Below are positions 1-8,234 of a DNA stretch of 46,110 bases, one piece after another. The number at the start of each line of letters is the position of its first letter. Position 1 is the stretch's first letter. Source of the DNA: Mycobacterium sp. (GTDB lineage: Bacteria > Actinomycetota > Actinomycetes > Mycobacteriales > Mycobacteriaceae); the NCBI RefSeq assembly GCF_019247635.1, contig NZ_JAFBAR010000021.1, forward strand, positions 1 to 46,110. Direction: 5' to 3'. Below the pieces are notes generated by a model, which worked only from the letters and a program-made list of their open reading frames with translations, did not search any database and was not told where the DNA came from. The translations under genes and the position numbers were made by a program.

Positions 1-792
1 AGGATCCCGTTGCGCGGCAATTACAAGGTCGGTGTGCTCGGCAAGGGCGGCGTGGGCAAAACGTCCGTCGCTGCCAGCGTCGGTTCGATCCTGGCGGAAC
101 TGCGCCAACAGGACCGGGTGGTGGCGATCGACGCCGACACCGCCTTCGGCCGACTCAGCAGCAGAATCGACCCCCGCGCGACCGGCTCGTTCTGGGAATT
201 GACGGCCGACAAGAACCTGCAGACCTTCGCCGATATGACAGAGCGCGTCGGGCGTAACGCCGTCGGCCTGCACGTGTTGGGTGGCGAACCGGCGTCGGGT
301 CCACGCAAGGTGCTCGATCCCGCGATCTACCGGGAGGCGGCGCGCCGGCTGGACCGCCATTTCTCGATCTCAGTAATCGATTGCGGCTCGACGATGGACG
401 CCGGGGTCACCCAAGAAGTTCTGCGCGATCTGGACGCGCTGATCGTGGTGTCCTCCCCGTGGGCCGACGGAGCCTCGGCCGCCGCCAAAACCATGGAATG
501 GCTGTCGGATCGGGGCCTGACCACCTTGTTGGAACACAGCATCGTGGTGCTCAACGACTCGGACGGGCACGCGGACAAACGCACCCGGTCGCTGCTGGCC
601 CGCGAGTTCGTCGACCACGGACAGCAGGTGGTCGAGGTGCCGTTCGACCCGCATCTGCGGCCCGGCGGTGTCATCGACGTGCGTGCCGAGATGGCGCCGG
701 CGACGCGGCGCAAATTCGTGCAGATCGCGGCGACGGTCACGGGATATTTCGCGGCCCGGCCCGAGCGACGGGGCGCCGCCGCTGACCGGTGA
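1..792 (+). CDS. MinD/ParA-like P-loop ATPase, ESX-associated type (5' end outside window)
   Basis: The frame is open from base 1, so the TTG at 10 is probably internal and the true start lies upstream. The visible part has a deviant Walker A motif (GKGGVGKT, about 15 residues into the window), a switch-like DADTAFGRL segment and a VIDCG strand, as in MinD/SRP-type ATPases. Its C-terminal half resembles the ATPase at 9712-10740 in this window (VVLNDS, VPFDPHL, GGVIDV versus VILNDS, MPYDPFL, GGIIDV), so the two are paralogues. In M. tuberculosis such proteins flank or belong to ESX loci (Rv3860, EspI, Rv3888c); I think Rv3860 is the closest, from memory. It ends three bases before the stop of a convergent sigma factor gene. 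No eccD follows it, as would be expected after espI. Function is unproven. Confidence 0.8.
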   Translation, partial: RIPLRGNYKVGVLGKGGVGKTSVAASVGSILAELRQQDRVVAIDADTAFGRLSSRIDPRATGSFWELTADKNLQTFADMTERVGRNAVGLHVLGGEPASGPRKVLDPAIYREAARRLDRHFSISVIDCGSTMDAGVTQEVLRDLDALIVVSSPWADGASAAAKTMEWLSDRGLTTLLEHSIVVLNDSDGHADKRTRSLLAREFVDHGQQVVEVPFDPHLRPGGVIDVRAEMAPATRRKFVQIAATVTGYFAARPERRGAAADR

Positions 793-795
793 CGG

Positions 796-1698
796 TCACC
801 CGGTTCGCTCGACGCGTGCCGAGGGATCGGCGATCGCCTCGATCTTGCAGATCAGGCCGTCGCGGATGAGCAGCACGATGACGGCGAAAAGCCGCCGCTC
901 GGCTGCTACCGGCCCGAACGCCAGCACCACCGGCTGCCCGGCCGGTCCGCTGACCAGTGTCGCCCCCGGCCCCACGTAGCGCAGCAGGTTGCTGGCCACC
1001 GCGTGCGGGCCATGGTTGATCTGCGGAGGCGGCGCGGGTTCGGCCAGGACGGTCCCCACTCCCCAAACCTTGGGATCCAGCACCGCGGTCAGGCCGGCGA
1101 TGTCGCCGTTGGCGCAGGCCGTGATGAACTTCTCGGTGACCCGCTGGTGTTCGACGGGGGCGACGTCGCTCAACGTCGTCTGGGCAGTCGGTTGCGCAGC
1201 CGCGAACCTGGCCCGCGCCCGCCGCGCCAGCTGGCGGCAGGTGCCGACGGGGCGTCCCACGGTTTCGGCGATCGTGTCGAACGGCACCCCGAAGACGTCG
1301 TGCAGCACGAACGCCACCCGCTCCCCCGGACTGAGCCGGCGTAGGACCTCCAGGAGCGCGCTGCGGATCTCGTCGTCGAGGGTGACCCGGTCGGCCGGAT
1401 CCAACTCGCGCGATTCGTCGGACCGTTCGACCCCTTCGGTGTCGCCCGGACGTTCGTAACGGGCCCGCGCTGAACGCAGCTGGTCCAGGCAGAGCCGACT
1501 GGCCACCACCGTCAGCCAACCCCGGATGTCGTCGATCTCGCCGGGATCGGTGCGCGACAACCGCAGAAACGCTTCTTGCGCGACGTCTTCGGCGTCACCG
1601 ACGTCGCCGAGGATTTGGTAGCCGAGGTTGACCAGGTACGGGCGGTGCCGGCGCCACGCCTCGGCGATGTGGTCGTTTGGTGACTGCGGTTGGTTCAT
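796..1698 (-). CDS. ECF sigma factor of the SigI/SigJ type with SnoaL-like C-terminal domain
   Basis: The 300-residue protein has a sigma-2 region (about 10-75, with DAEDVAQEAFLRL and the RGWLTVVASRLCLDQLRSAR helix), a sigma-4 helix-turn-helix (about 115-165, with IAETVGRPVGTCRQLARRAR) and a C-terminal SnoaL-like extension (about 180-290). Such extensions modulate activity in place of a classical anti-sigma factor. The closest M. tuberculosis protein I recognise is SigI. Start ATG at 1698. It is divergent from an NmrA-like gene, a common arrangement for ECF sigmas of this kind, which often control a neighbouring oxidoreductase, epimerase or decarboxylase. The NPDKL-type motif typical of ECF41 tails is not obvious, so it may belong to a sister group. 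Confidence 0.88.
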   Translation of the reverse strand: MNQPQSPNDHIAEAWRRHRPYLVNLGYQILGDVGDAEDVAQEAFLRLSRTDPGEIDDIRGWLTVVASRLCLDQLRSARARYERPGDTEGVERSDESRELDPADRVTLDDEIRSALLEVLRRLSPGERVAFVLHDVFGVPFDTIAETVGRPVGTCRQLARRARARFAAAQPTAQTTLSDVAPVEHQRVTEKFITACANGDIAGLTAVLDPKVWGVGTVLAEPAPPPQINHGPHAVASNLLRYVGPGATLVSGPAGQPVVLAFGPVAAERRLFAVIVLLIRDGLICKIEAIADPSARVERTG

Positions 1699-1724
1699 AA
1701 GTCGTCGACGATCTGGTGCCCGGA

Positions 1725-1752
1725 AAAGTTACTGCTGTCCGGTAGTAACTTT
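1725..1752. promoter_or_regulatory. Inverted repeat in divergent intergenic region, probable operator
   Basis: A perfect 9-bp inverted repeat (AAAGTTACT at 1725-1733, AGTAACTTT at 1744-1752) separated by 10 bp sits between the divergent sigma factor and NmrA-like genes. Length and spacing (centre-to-centre 19 bp) suit a dimeric repressor. AGTAAC/GTTACT half-sites recall HxlR-type operators, but no such regulator gene is in the window, so the binding protein is unknown. It lies about 50 bp upstream of the NmrA-like start codon. Confidence 0.55.
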
Positions 1753-1801
1753 CCCACCCTCCGGCCCGTCCTTGGTTGAGGAGCTGGAAAGGAGCCACAC
1801 C

Positions 1802-2644
1802 ATGACCATCGTGGTAACCGGAGCGACCGGCAATGTCGGCCGTCCCCTTGTCACCGAACTGGCGGCCGCGGGCGCTCGAGTGCGCGCGGTCACCCGCGAG
1901 CCGGACACCGCCGGATTTCCCCCGGGCGTGGAGGTGGTCGGCTCGGCCGCCGACGCGCTGCCCGGAGCATCGGCGGTGTTTCTCAATTCACGTGCCCTGG
2001 GCACCGAACTCGCCTCGGTGATCGCCCAAGCGTCCTATGCCGGAGTGACCAAACTCGTTGCGCTGTCGGCGATCAACGCCGACGACGACTTCTCCCGGCA
2101 ACCATCCCGGTTCCGCGGGGACCGCAACAAGGAAGTCGAACAACTGGCCATCGACTCTGGCCTGGCGTGGGTGAGTCTGCGGCCCACGGTCTTTGCGACG
2201 AACTTCGCCGGCATGTGGTCGGCGCAGCTCCGCGCCGGCGACGTGGTGGCCGGGCCGTACGCGCAGGCCTGCACCGCACCGATAGTCGACAGCGACATTT
2301 CGGCGGTCGCGGCGCGCGCGCTACTCACCGATGACTTTGTCGGCCAACAGATCCCGCTGACCGGCCCCCAATCGTTCACCAACTCCGAGCTGGTGGAGGA
2401 GATCGGTGCGGTGCTGGACCGACCGCTGCGGTATTTGGAGGCGCCGCCGGACGTGGTGCGGCAGCGGTTTATCGACCTGGGCTTCGGCGCGCAGTTCGGC
2501 GACGCGTACATGGCCATGCTCGCAGCGACACTCGGCAAACCCGCGCTGGTCACCCATGACGTGGAAAAGGTCCTCGGCCGCCCGGCGCAGACCTTCGCGC
2601 AGTGGGTCGTTGAACATCGTCACCTGTTCGCGAGAGGAGCCTGA
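1802..2644 (+). CDS. NmrA-like NAD(P)-binding oxidoreductase (atypical short-chain reductase)
   Basis: The 280-residue protein begins with a Rossmann nucleotide-binding loop (VVTGATGNVG, residues 4-13) and has the layout of NmrA/NAD(P)H azoreductase-like atypical short-chain dehydrogenases: SAINADDD after the fourth strand and an R-P-T motif (LRPTVFATNF). No Tyr-x-x-x-Lys catalytic pair is evident, as usual in this branch, so the substrate cannot be named. ATG at 1802 was chosen because it begins exactly at the TGATG strand and has a good ribosome site (GGAAAGGAG) upstream; the frame stays open to 1628 without a better start. It overlaps no gene and is followed one base later by the DUF385 gene, so the two are probably one transcript. 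Confidence 0.85.
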   Translation: MTIVVTGATGNVGRPLVTELAAAGARVRAVTREPDTAGFPPGVEVVGSAADALPGASAVFLNSRALGTELASVIAQASYAGVTKLVALSAINADDDFSRQPSRFRGDRNKEVEQLAIDSGLAWVSLRPTVFATNFAGMWSAQLRAGDVVAGPYAQACTAPIVDSDISAVAARALLTDDFVGQQIPLTGPQSFTNSELVEEIGAVLDRPLRYLEAPPDVVRQRFIDLGFGAQFGDAYMAMLAATLGKPALVTHDVEKVLGRPAQTFAQWVVEHRHLFARGA

Positions 2645-2645
2645 G

Positions 2646-3089
2646 ATGGCCGAGCCACGTCCGCCGCGATACCTCAAGCCGATGAACAAATTGATGATCG
2701 CGGTGCAGAAGCTGGGCATACCCACCGGCCCCGCCATGGTGTTGACGGTGCCGGGTCGGAAGTCGGGTCAACCGCGCAGCACCCCGATGACGCCGTTCGA
2801 GTTCGACGGCGGCCTCTATGTGATGGCCGGCTATCCGGGTGCGGACTGGGCGGCCAACGCCCGGGCCGCGGGCACCGGGACGCTGTCCCGGGGGCGCCGG
2901 TCGCGGCGGGTCAACATCGTCGAGCTGAGCGCCGAGGAAGCGCGCCCGCTGCTGCGGGTGTTTCCGTCCGAAGTGCCCGTCGGGGTGGGGTTCGCCAAGC
3001 GTTCCGGGATGGTCCGCGAGGGAACCCCCGAGGAGTTCGAGGCGCTGGCGGGCCGGGTCGCGGTGTTCCGGTTCGATCCGATCGCATAG
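2646..3089 (+). CDS. Deazaflavin-dependent nitroreductase family protein (DUF385)
   Basis: This 147-residue protein matches the F420H2-dependent nitroreductase/DUF385 split-barrel family: LTVPGRKSGQPRSTPMTPFEFDGGLYVMAGYPGADWAANARAAG is the typical cofactor-binding stretch, in the middle of the protein (about residues 35-75). Proteins of this family use F420, or in some cases bind other flavins or haem. The start is one base after the upstream stop, indicating translational coupling with the NmrA-like reductase. Mycobacteria carry many paralogues, so the specific substrate is unknown. Confidence 0.85.
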   Translation: MAEPRPPRYLKPMNKLMIAVQKLGIPTGPAMVLTVPGRKSGQPRSTPMTPFEFDGGLYVMAGYPGADWAANARAAGTGTLSRGRRSRRVNIVELSAEEARPLLRVFPSEVPVGVGFAKRSGMVREGTPEEFEALAGRVAVFRFDPIA

Positions 3090-3127
3090 CGCGGAGCGCT
3101 CTTCAGTCAGATACGTTGACCGAGACT

Positions 3128-3159
3128 GCGTCCAGGGTGCCCGACCCGCCCTTGGACGC
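3128..3159. terminator. Hairpin between convergent genes
   Basis: GCGTCCAGGG (3128-3137) can pair with CCCTTGGACGC (3149-3159) with one bulged base and an 11-base loop. It lies in the 116-bp gap between the convergent DUF385 and eccA2 genes. There is no T tract, as usual for mycobacterial terminators, so this is a candidate only. Confidence 0.4.
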
Positions 3160-3205
3160 GCCCTCAGCGCAGGCTCGACGCCACCGACGCAGACTCGGCG
3201 CCCGG

Positions 3206-5056
3206 TCAAAGTTCGATCGGCACATGCTTTTCCGCGCACGCGTCGGCGACCGCGGCGATCACGTCCTGCGAACGCAGCGACTGCAGGTCCTCAATCGTCA
3301 CCGAGCCCCTACCGCTGCGGTGCTGAGCGGCGACCCGTGAGTCGCGCAGCCGCTCGGCCCGTTCGACGACATTGCGCGCGAAGCGGCCGTTATGCATCAC
3401 GTCGATGCCATGCCTGCCGTCCGGCGCGTGGTAGGCCCGCAACGTCGCGCACGCGTGGTTCAGCGCCTCGGCGGCACCTGGCTCGAGCACGGTAGCGCGA
3501 GGATTGCCGTAGCGCACAGCGATTTCCACCAGCTGGTCGGGAGTGTAGGACTCGAACCGCAGTTTGCGGTTGAACCGGCCCGCCAGACCCGGATTGACGG
3601 TGAGAAACTCGTCGACCTCCTTCTCGTATCCCGCGCCGATGAAACAGAAGTCGAATCGGTGCACCTCGAGGGCCACCAACAGCTGGTTGACCGCCTCCAT
3701 CCCGATCATGTCCGGGCGGCCGTCCTGGTGGCGTTCCACCAGCGAGTAGAACTCGTCCATGAACAGGATGCGGCCCAGCGAGCGGTTGATCAGCTCGTTG
3801 GTCCTGGGGCCCGAAGCCCCGATGTGCTCGCCACAGAAGTCGGCTCGCTTCACCTCGATAATCTCGGGATGGCGCACGATGCCCAGGCCGGCATAGATCT
3901 TGCCGAGCGCTTCGGCCGTGGTGGTCTTGCCGGTGCCCGGCGGCCCGACCAACAACATGTGGTTGGTCTGGTTGGCCACCGGCAATCCGGCCGCCAGCCG
4001 CAACGCCCGCACTTCGATCTGGTCTTCCAGTTCGGCGACCGCCCTTTTGACTTCGGCCAAACCAACTTGGTTGTCCAAGAGCGCCCGCCCCTCTTGCAGG
4101 AGTTGGCTACGGCGCTGTTCGTGCTCCTCCTCGGTCCGCTGTTGCGCAGACCTTTGGGTATTCACGTCCCACTTGTCGGTGCGAGTCCCGATGACTTCCT
4201 CGTCGGTGACGACCAGGTGGAGTGTGGGGTCGGCCAATGCCTTTTTGGCGGACTCAATTAGCGCGCCGTTGATGGTGGCCTTCGACAACCAAATCTGCGC
4301 GGTGTGTTCCTCGCCGAGTTGGCGGTGCGCCATCCCTCGCACGTACGCCAGGTCGGCGGCGATCAGCGGGAAGTCATTGGGATCGATTGCGGTGACGGCG
4401 GTTTCGAGACGCTGACGGTGCCTCTCCGTCGGCGCCCCATGCCCCGCCCGGACCTCGACGCGATCTGCCCAATCGAGCGCAACCCGAGCCTGCCCGAGGT
4501 GCGCCGCGGCGTGGGCGGCCAGCGCGCTGGTGGCCGCGGTGACCGCCGACATGATGATGGCCTGCGGCGGCAGGACGGTGGCCGCCACCGAGATCACATC
4601 CGGCCAGCGCTGGGCGGCGAACATCAAATAGGCTTCGATGTGCTGCTGCCACTGGTGGTTCTCCCAGGAATCCAGCAGCGCCGAATCCGCCAGTAACGCT
4701 TCGGCTTTCGCGTACTGTCGGTCATCGATGAGTGCGCTGGCCAGTGCCAGCCCAGCATGGGACGCCTCGGTCACCGAAATCGACAAGTACGGTCCGGCTT
4801 TGATCGGCGCCGAGAGGCGCACGCCGAGCCGGTTGGTCTCGCGGTGTAGCCGGGAACCATACGCGTAGAGTTGCTGGACCGTCGGCAAGCCCTCGTCGCC
4901 GGTGGCGATCCGGCCCAGCCACGCATCCGCCATCGACGGATCGATCTCGGTCGCTTCCCGGAAGCGTGCCCTGGCGGTGCTGGTGTCGCTGTCCAGCGAC
5001 GCCATCGCCTGGTCGAATCGCTTGCGCGCGGCGGCCGTCGCAGTGCTGTTGGTCAC
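3206..5056 (-). CDS. eccA2: ESX-2 AAA+ ATPase EccA2
   Basis: A 616-residue CbxX/CfqX-type AAA+ ATPase. The N-terminal ~300 residues form a TPR-like alpha-helical domain typical of EccA. The AAA+ domain follows: Walker A GPPGTGKT near residue 370, Walker B ILFMDEFYSL near 432, and a sensor/arginine-finger region containing NPGLAGRFNRKLRF. EccA proteins are cytosolic and are thought to help release chaperone EspG from PE/PPE substrates. GTG start overlaps the eccE2 stop (GTGA), so it is the last gene of the esxD-eccA2 operon. The EspG partner is present here, but the PE/PPE pair is not. Assignment to ESX-2 rather than ESX-1 rests on position and on neighbours esxC/esxD. Confidence 0.92.
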   Translation of the reverse strand: MTNSTATAAARKRFDQAMASLDSDTSTARARFREATEIDPSMADAWLGRIATGDEGLPTVQQLYAYGSRLHRETNRLGVRLSAPIKAGPYLSISVTEASHAGLALASALIDDRQYAKAEALLADSALLDSWENHQWQQHIEAYLMFAAQRWPDVISVAATVLPPQAIIMSAVTAATSALAAHAAAHLGQARVALDWADRVEVRAGHGAPTERHRQRLETAVTAIDPNDFPLIAADLAYVRGMAHRQLGEEHTAQIWLSKATINGALIESAKKALADPTLHLVVTDEEVIGTRTDKWDVNTQRSAQQRTEEEHEQRRSQLLQEGRALLDNQVGLAEVKRAVAELEDQIEVRALRLAAGLPVANQTNHMLLVGPPGTGKTTTAEALGKIYAGLGIVRHPEIIEVKRADFCGEHIGASGPRTNELINRSLGRILFMDEFYSLVERHQDGRPDMIGMEAVNQLLVALEVHRFDFCFIGAGYEKEVDEFLTVNPGLAGRFNRKLRFESYTPDQLVEIAVRYGNPRATVLEPGAAEALNHACATLRAYHAPDGRHGIDVMHNGRFARNVVERAERLRDSRVAAQHRSGRGSVTIEDLQSLRSQDVIAAVADACAEKHVPIEL

Positions 5057-6603
5057 GGTGTGTCAACCGATTCGAGGACAGCGGTGCGCAACGTTGTCGG
5101 CTCCGCCGATACGTAGCGGTTCTCTGCGCGGAACAATTCGACCTCAACCGTGTGGACCTGGCCCGCGGCGAAGACGTCCACCGTGGCAGGGCCGGTCTGG
5201 GTGATCAAAACGTCGGCGCTTCCTCGGTACTCGGTTCCGGGATCCCCCACGGAGATCAGCGTGTTCGGGCGCGGCGCCGGAGTGAGCGTGCCGTCGACCA
5301 CACTGACGGTGGTACCCGAGATGGGCTTGGTGTGGTTGATGACCGTGATGTCCGGCATCCGAACACTGTTCCAGCGCTGCAGGTTTCGCGTGTGCACGGT
5401 GATCCGTTCGCCGGTGGCGGCCAACCGGATGACCAACCGCTTGGCCAAGGAGTCTTCGGCCGCGATGTGTACGCGACTGAATTCGCCGGCGTCGTCCAAC
5501 GGCAACATCATCCGGTTTCCGGCACCGACCTTGCCGAGCAGGACGCCCGAGGGCCCGATCGGAATCGGCAGCGGGCCACGCAGCGCCCCGCGTCGAATGC
5601 CACGCAACAGGGGCATGGGACCACAGAAGCTGGCCGCAACAGCGTGCGCCTGCTCACCCGGCAACGTCCGCAACATCGTGTTGGGCGGAGCCGTAGGTGG
5701 CTGTGCGGTGCGCATTGTCACTGTGGCGGACGCAGTGACCCGTCCCGTCTCGGAGCTGAAAAGCGTTACGTTGTGGATGATCCCATCCGCGCGCCCCGTC
5801 CAAGCCTGCGCCAACTTCTCCGCGGTGACGTCGGCGGGTCGATACCAATAGGTAGTCAGCCAACCGCTCCCACTTCGGACGGAGTGCCAGCGCCGGTTCG
5901 GTGGCTCGAGTGCATACTGCCCGATCCGTCGCTCCATTTCGACGACGTCGGTGGCGGTGGCAACCCGTGCGCGAATTCCCTGCTGGCGCATGGCCGCACT
6001 GATTCGTTGTGCGGCCGCCAACGTCGCGCTACCGACGGAGGTTCGCCACCGCAGTGCCTCGGCGTTGTCGAGGGCCGCGGCCCGCACGATGAGCCACGTT
6101 TGCCGCTGCCCGGCGTACGGCGGCGTGCCGATCAACGTGTCATACACCCGCGGGTAGTCGCCGGTGCTGCGCCGCCGCGACCCCACGCTGACCACGCTGA
6201 GCGAAGCTATTCGCAGGCCAAGGCTCTGATGCAGTAGCGGGATCAGCTCGGTGATGTCGAGGGCGTTCTCGGTGTACGTGGACATCGATCCGGTGAACAG
6301 CGTCGGCACGTGCGCCTTGCCGAGTATCTGCACCGCGGCGACCGCGACGCCGTCCTGGTATCGGACTCCGCCGCCGGCGCGGTCGTTGGCCACCGTGATC
6401 GGCTCCGCCAGGACGATGGGCCGACGACGCCGACACCACAGGATCAGCCACGACCACAGCGGCCGGCCCCGCCAGGTCACCACGCCGGCAGCAATGCCGA
6501 TCCCCAAACCGGCTGCGGCACCGACGTATCCGTCCATGGCCCAGCCGAACAGAGCGCACCCGAACACGGCGACAATGATCGCCAGCGAGGTCGTCGCTTT
6601 CAT
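5053..6603 (-). CDS. eccE2: ESX-2 membrane component EccE2
   Basis: A 516-residue protein with two N-terminal transmembrane segments (about residues 6-24 and 27-45) followed by a large soluble domain, the EccE layout. EccE sits at the periphery of the EccBCDE inner-membrane complex. ATG at 6603 overlaps the mycP2 stop (ATGA); although the frame is open to 7071, the upstream part is a shadow of mycP2. The M. tuberculosis protein is slightly longer (537 aa from memory). Two of its usual complex partners, EccB2 and EccC2, are not encoded in this window. Confidence 0.9.
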   Translation of the reverse strand: MKATTSLAIIVAVFGCALFGWAMDGYVGAAAGLGIGIAAGVVTWRGRPLWSWLILWCRRRRPIVLAEPITVANDRAGGGVRYQDGVAVAAVQILGKAHVPTLFTGSMSTYTENALDITELIPLLHQSLGLRIASLSVVSVGSRRRSTGDYPRVYDTLIGTPPYAGQRQTWLIVRAAALDNAEALRWRTSVGSATLAAAQRISAAMRQQGIRARVATATDVVEMERRIGQYALEPPNRRWHSVRSGSGWLTTYWYRPADVTAEKLAQAWTGRADGIIHNVTLFSSETGRVTASATVTMRTAQPPTAPPNTMLRTLPGEQAHAVAASFCGPMPLLRGIRRGALRGPLPIPIGPSGVLLGKVGAGNRMMLPLDDAGEFSRVHIAAEDSLAKRLVIRLAATGERITVHTRNLQRWNSVRMPDITVINHTKPISGTTVSVVDGTLTPAPRPNTLISVGDPGTEYRGSADVLITQTGPATVDVFAAGQVHTVEVELFRAENRYVSAEPTTLRTAVLESVDTP

Positions 6604-8234
6604 CGCGCCCGCCGCGCCCGGGCGATCAGTCCGGCCAGCGCAACGGCTGCCGCTACCGCGCCGGTAAATTGCAGGGCCACTGTGCGTGCCCGGTGGTCCG
6701 GGGCCGGCGGCGGCGCGGCGGGTGTGATTACGCGGCTCTGCGCCCCTGGTGGAAGTCGGTCTCCCGCAGGCACATCGAAGGTCAGCGCGGCGACTGGGTC
6801 CACCACGCCGTAGCCGACCTGGTTGTCGACTCCGCGCGGCGGATTGTGGGCCGTCTGCAAGATCCGGTTGATGATCTGGTGAGCCGACAGGCCGGGATAC
6901 TTGGCCCGCACCAGGGCGGCCACCCCGCTGACATAGGCCGCCGAAAAGCTGGTGCCCCAGATCGGCATGTTCTTTTCGCCCGGGTGGATCGGCGGGTAGG
7001 CATTGGCCGGTCCCCCCGTCTGCGGGGACAACCCCATGATGCCGACGCCGGGCGCTGCTGCGGCCACCCACGGCCCGGCCAGGCTTTTGCTGATCGGAGC
7101 CCCGGTGTTGTCCACCGCGCCCACCGATAACACGTAGTCAGAGAACCATGACGGCGACGACACAGTCTTGACCTGGTGCCAATCTCGCGGATCGGACGCG
7201 TTCAACGGGTCGAACGAGGGGTTTTGCGCGCAGCCGTCTTCGCTGTCGTTTCCTGCGGCCGCGACGATCACTGCGTCCTTGACGGTGGCGGCGTACCAGA
7301 CGGCGGCGCCGATGGCGGTTTGATCCAGCGGATCGGCGGCTGACACGCACGCCGTCACGCTGACGTTGATCACCTTGGCGCCCATGTTGGCCGCGTGGAC
7401 GATGGCGTTGGCGAGCGTCGCAACGGTGCCCGCTTTTTTGCGGCCCTCTGTGTCGCCGGGCGCCGGGTTCACCGGTTCGTACGCTCGCGACGACTGCCGG
7501 ATCGAAATGATCACCGCGTGCGGGGCGACACCGACGATCCCGTCCGGCGCGCCCGGCGCGGGTGGGGGCACCTCGGGATCGTCGGCCTGCTCGACCGTGG
7601 GGTCGCCCGGTCCGTTTGAGGGAACATCGGACGGCGGAGGTGGCGGCGGAGCGGGCACAGTTTGGGTAACCGTGACCGGCGTGGGAGGCGGCGGAGGCGC
7701 GGGTGGGGGCGGAGACCCGCCGGGCGGCGGAGGTCCCGAGTCGGTCGCCGGCGGACCCGCCGGCGCCGGGAAGGCCGGCGCGCTCGGCATCGCGGCCGGC
7801 ATCGGAGTGCCCTGCGGAGCGGCGCCGATGACCGACGCCACGACAGTTCCATGCGCGTCGCAGTCCGTCAGCCCGTCGGCTCCCATTATGTAGTCGCCGC
7901 CGGCGACCACGCGCAGCCGCGGACTCGGGTTGATGCCGGTGTCGATGACTGCCACTGGTACCCCGTTGCCGGTGGAGTACTGCCAGGCTTTGCTGATGTT
8001 GAGCATCGTGAACCCCGGAGCGGTGGCGGCCACGCTGGGATCGGCGACGGTGATCGTTCGGGCGCACGCGAAGCTCTGCCGCATCGGCTGATCCGGAGCG
8101 GGTTTACCGTCCGCCGGCACCCGGCCGGGGTCGACGCTGGGTGCTGGAATCGCCTGTGCCGCAGGAAGACTCGCCCACGCCGAACCGAGTAGGGCTGCCA
8201 ACGCTAGCGTCGCCGCGCGCTGCATTCGGATCAT
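6600..8234 (-). CDS. mycP2: ESX-2 mycosin, subtilisin-like serine protease MycP2
   Basis: A 544-residue mycosin. An N-terminal signal peptide ends near ...LPAAQA (residue ~30). The catalytic triad is intact: Asp98 (VIDTG), His128 (DAHGT) and Ser429 (GTSFSAA). Between His and Ser is a long proline-rich insertion (roughly residues 140-205), which corresponds to the variable loop 2 of mycosins. A C-terminal transmembrane helix (about 515-537) followed by a basic tail (RARRAR) anchors it in the inner membrane with the protease outside. ATG at 8234 overlaps the eccD2 stop (ATGA); the frame is open further upstream only as a shadow of eccD2. Mycosins are needed to keep the ESX membrane complex stable. 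Confidence 0.94.
   Translation of the reverse strand: MIRMQRAATLALAALLGSAWASLPAAQAIPAPSVDPGRVPADGKPAPDQPMRQSFACARTITVADPSVAATAPGFTMLNISKAWQYSTGNGVPVAVIDTGINPSPRLRVVAGGDYIMGADGLTDCDAHGTVVASVIGAAPQGTPMPAAMPSAPAFPAPAGPPATDSGPPPPGGSPPPPAPPPPPTPVTVTQTVPAPPPPPPSDVPSNGPGDPTVEQADDPEVPPPAPGAPDGIVGVAPHAVIISIRQSSRAYEPVNPAPGDTEGRKKAGTVATLANAIVHAANMGAKVINVSVTACVSAADPLDQTAIGAAVWYAATVKDAVIVAAAGNDSEDGCAQNPSFDPLNASDPRDWHQVKTVSSPSWFSDYVLSVGAVDNTGAPISKSLAGPWVAAAAPGVGIMGLSPQTGGPANAYPPIHPGEKNMPIWGTSFSAAYVSGVAALVRAKYPGLSAHQIINRILQTAHNPPRGVDNQVGYGVVDPVAALTFDVPAGDRLPPGAQSRVITPAAPPPAPDHRARTVALQFTGAVAAAVALAGLIARARRAR

Noticed and set aside
6604..7071. N-terminal extension of eccE2
   Set aside because: Lies fully inside mycP2, and an ATG at 6603 with ATGA coupling is the natural start.
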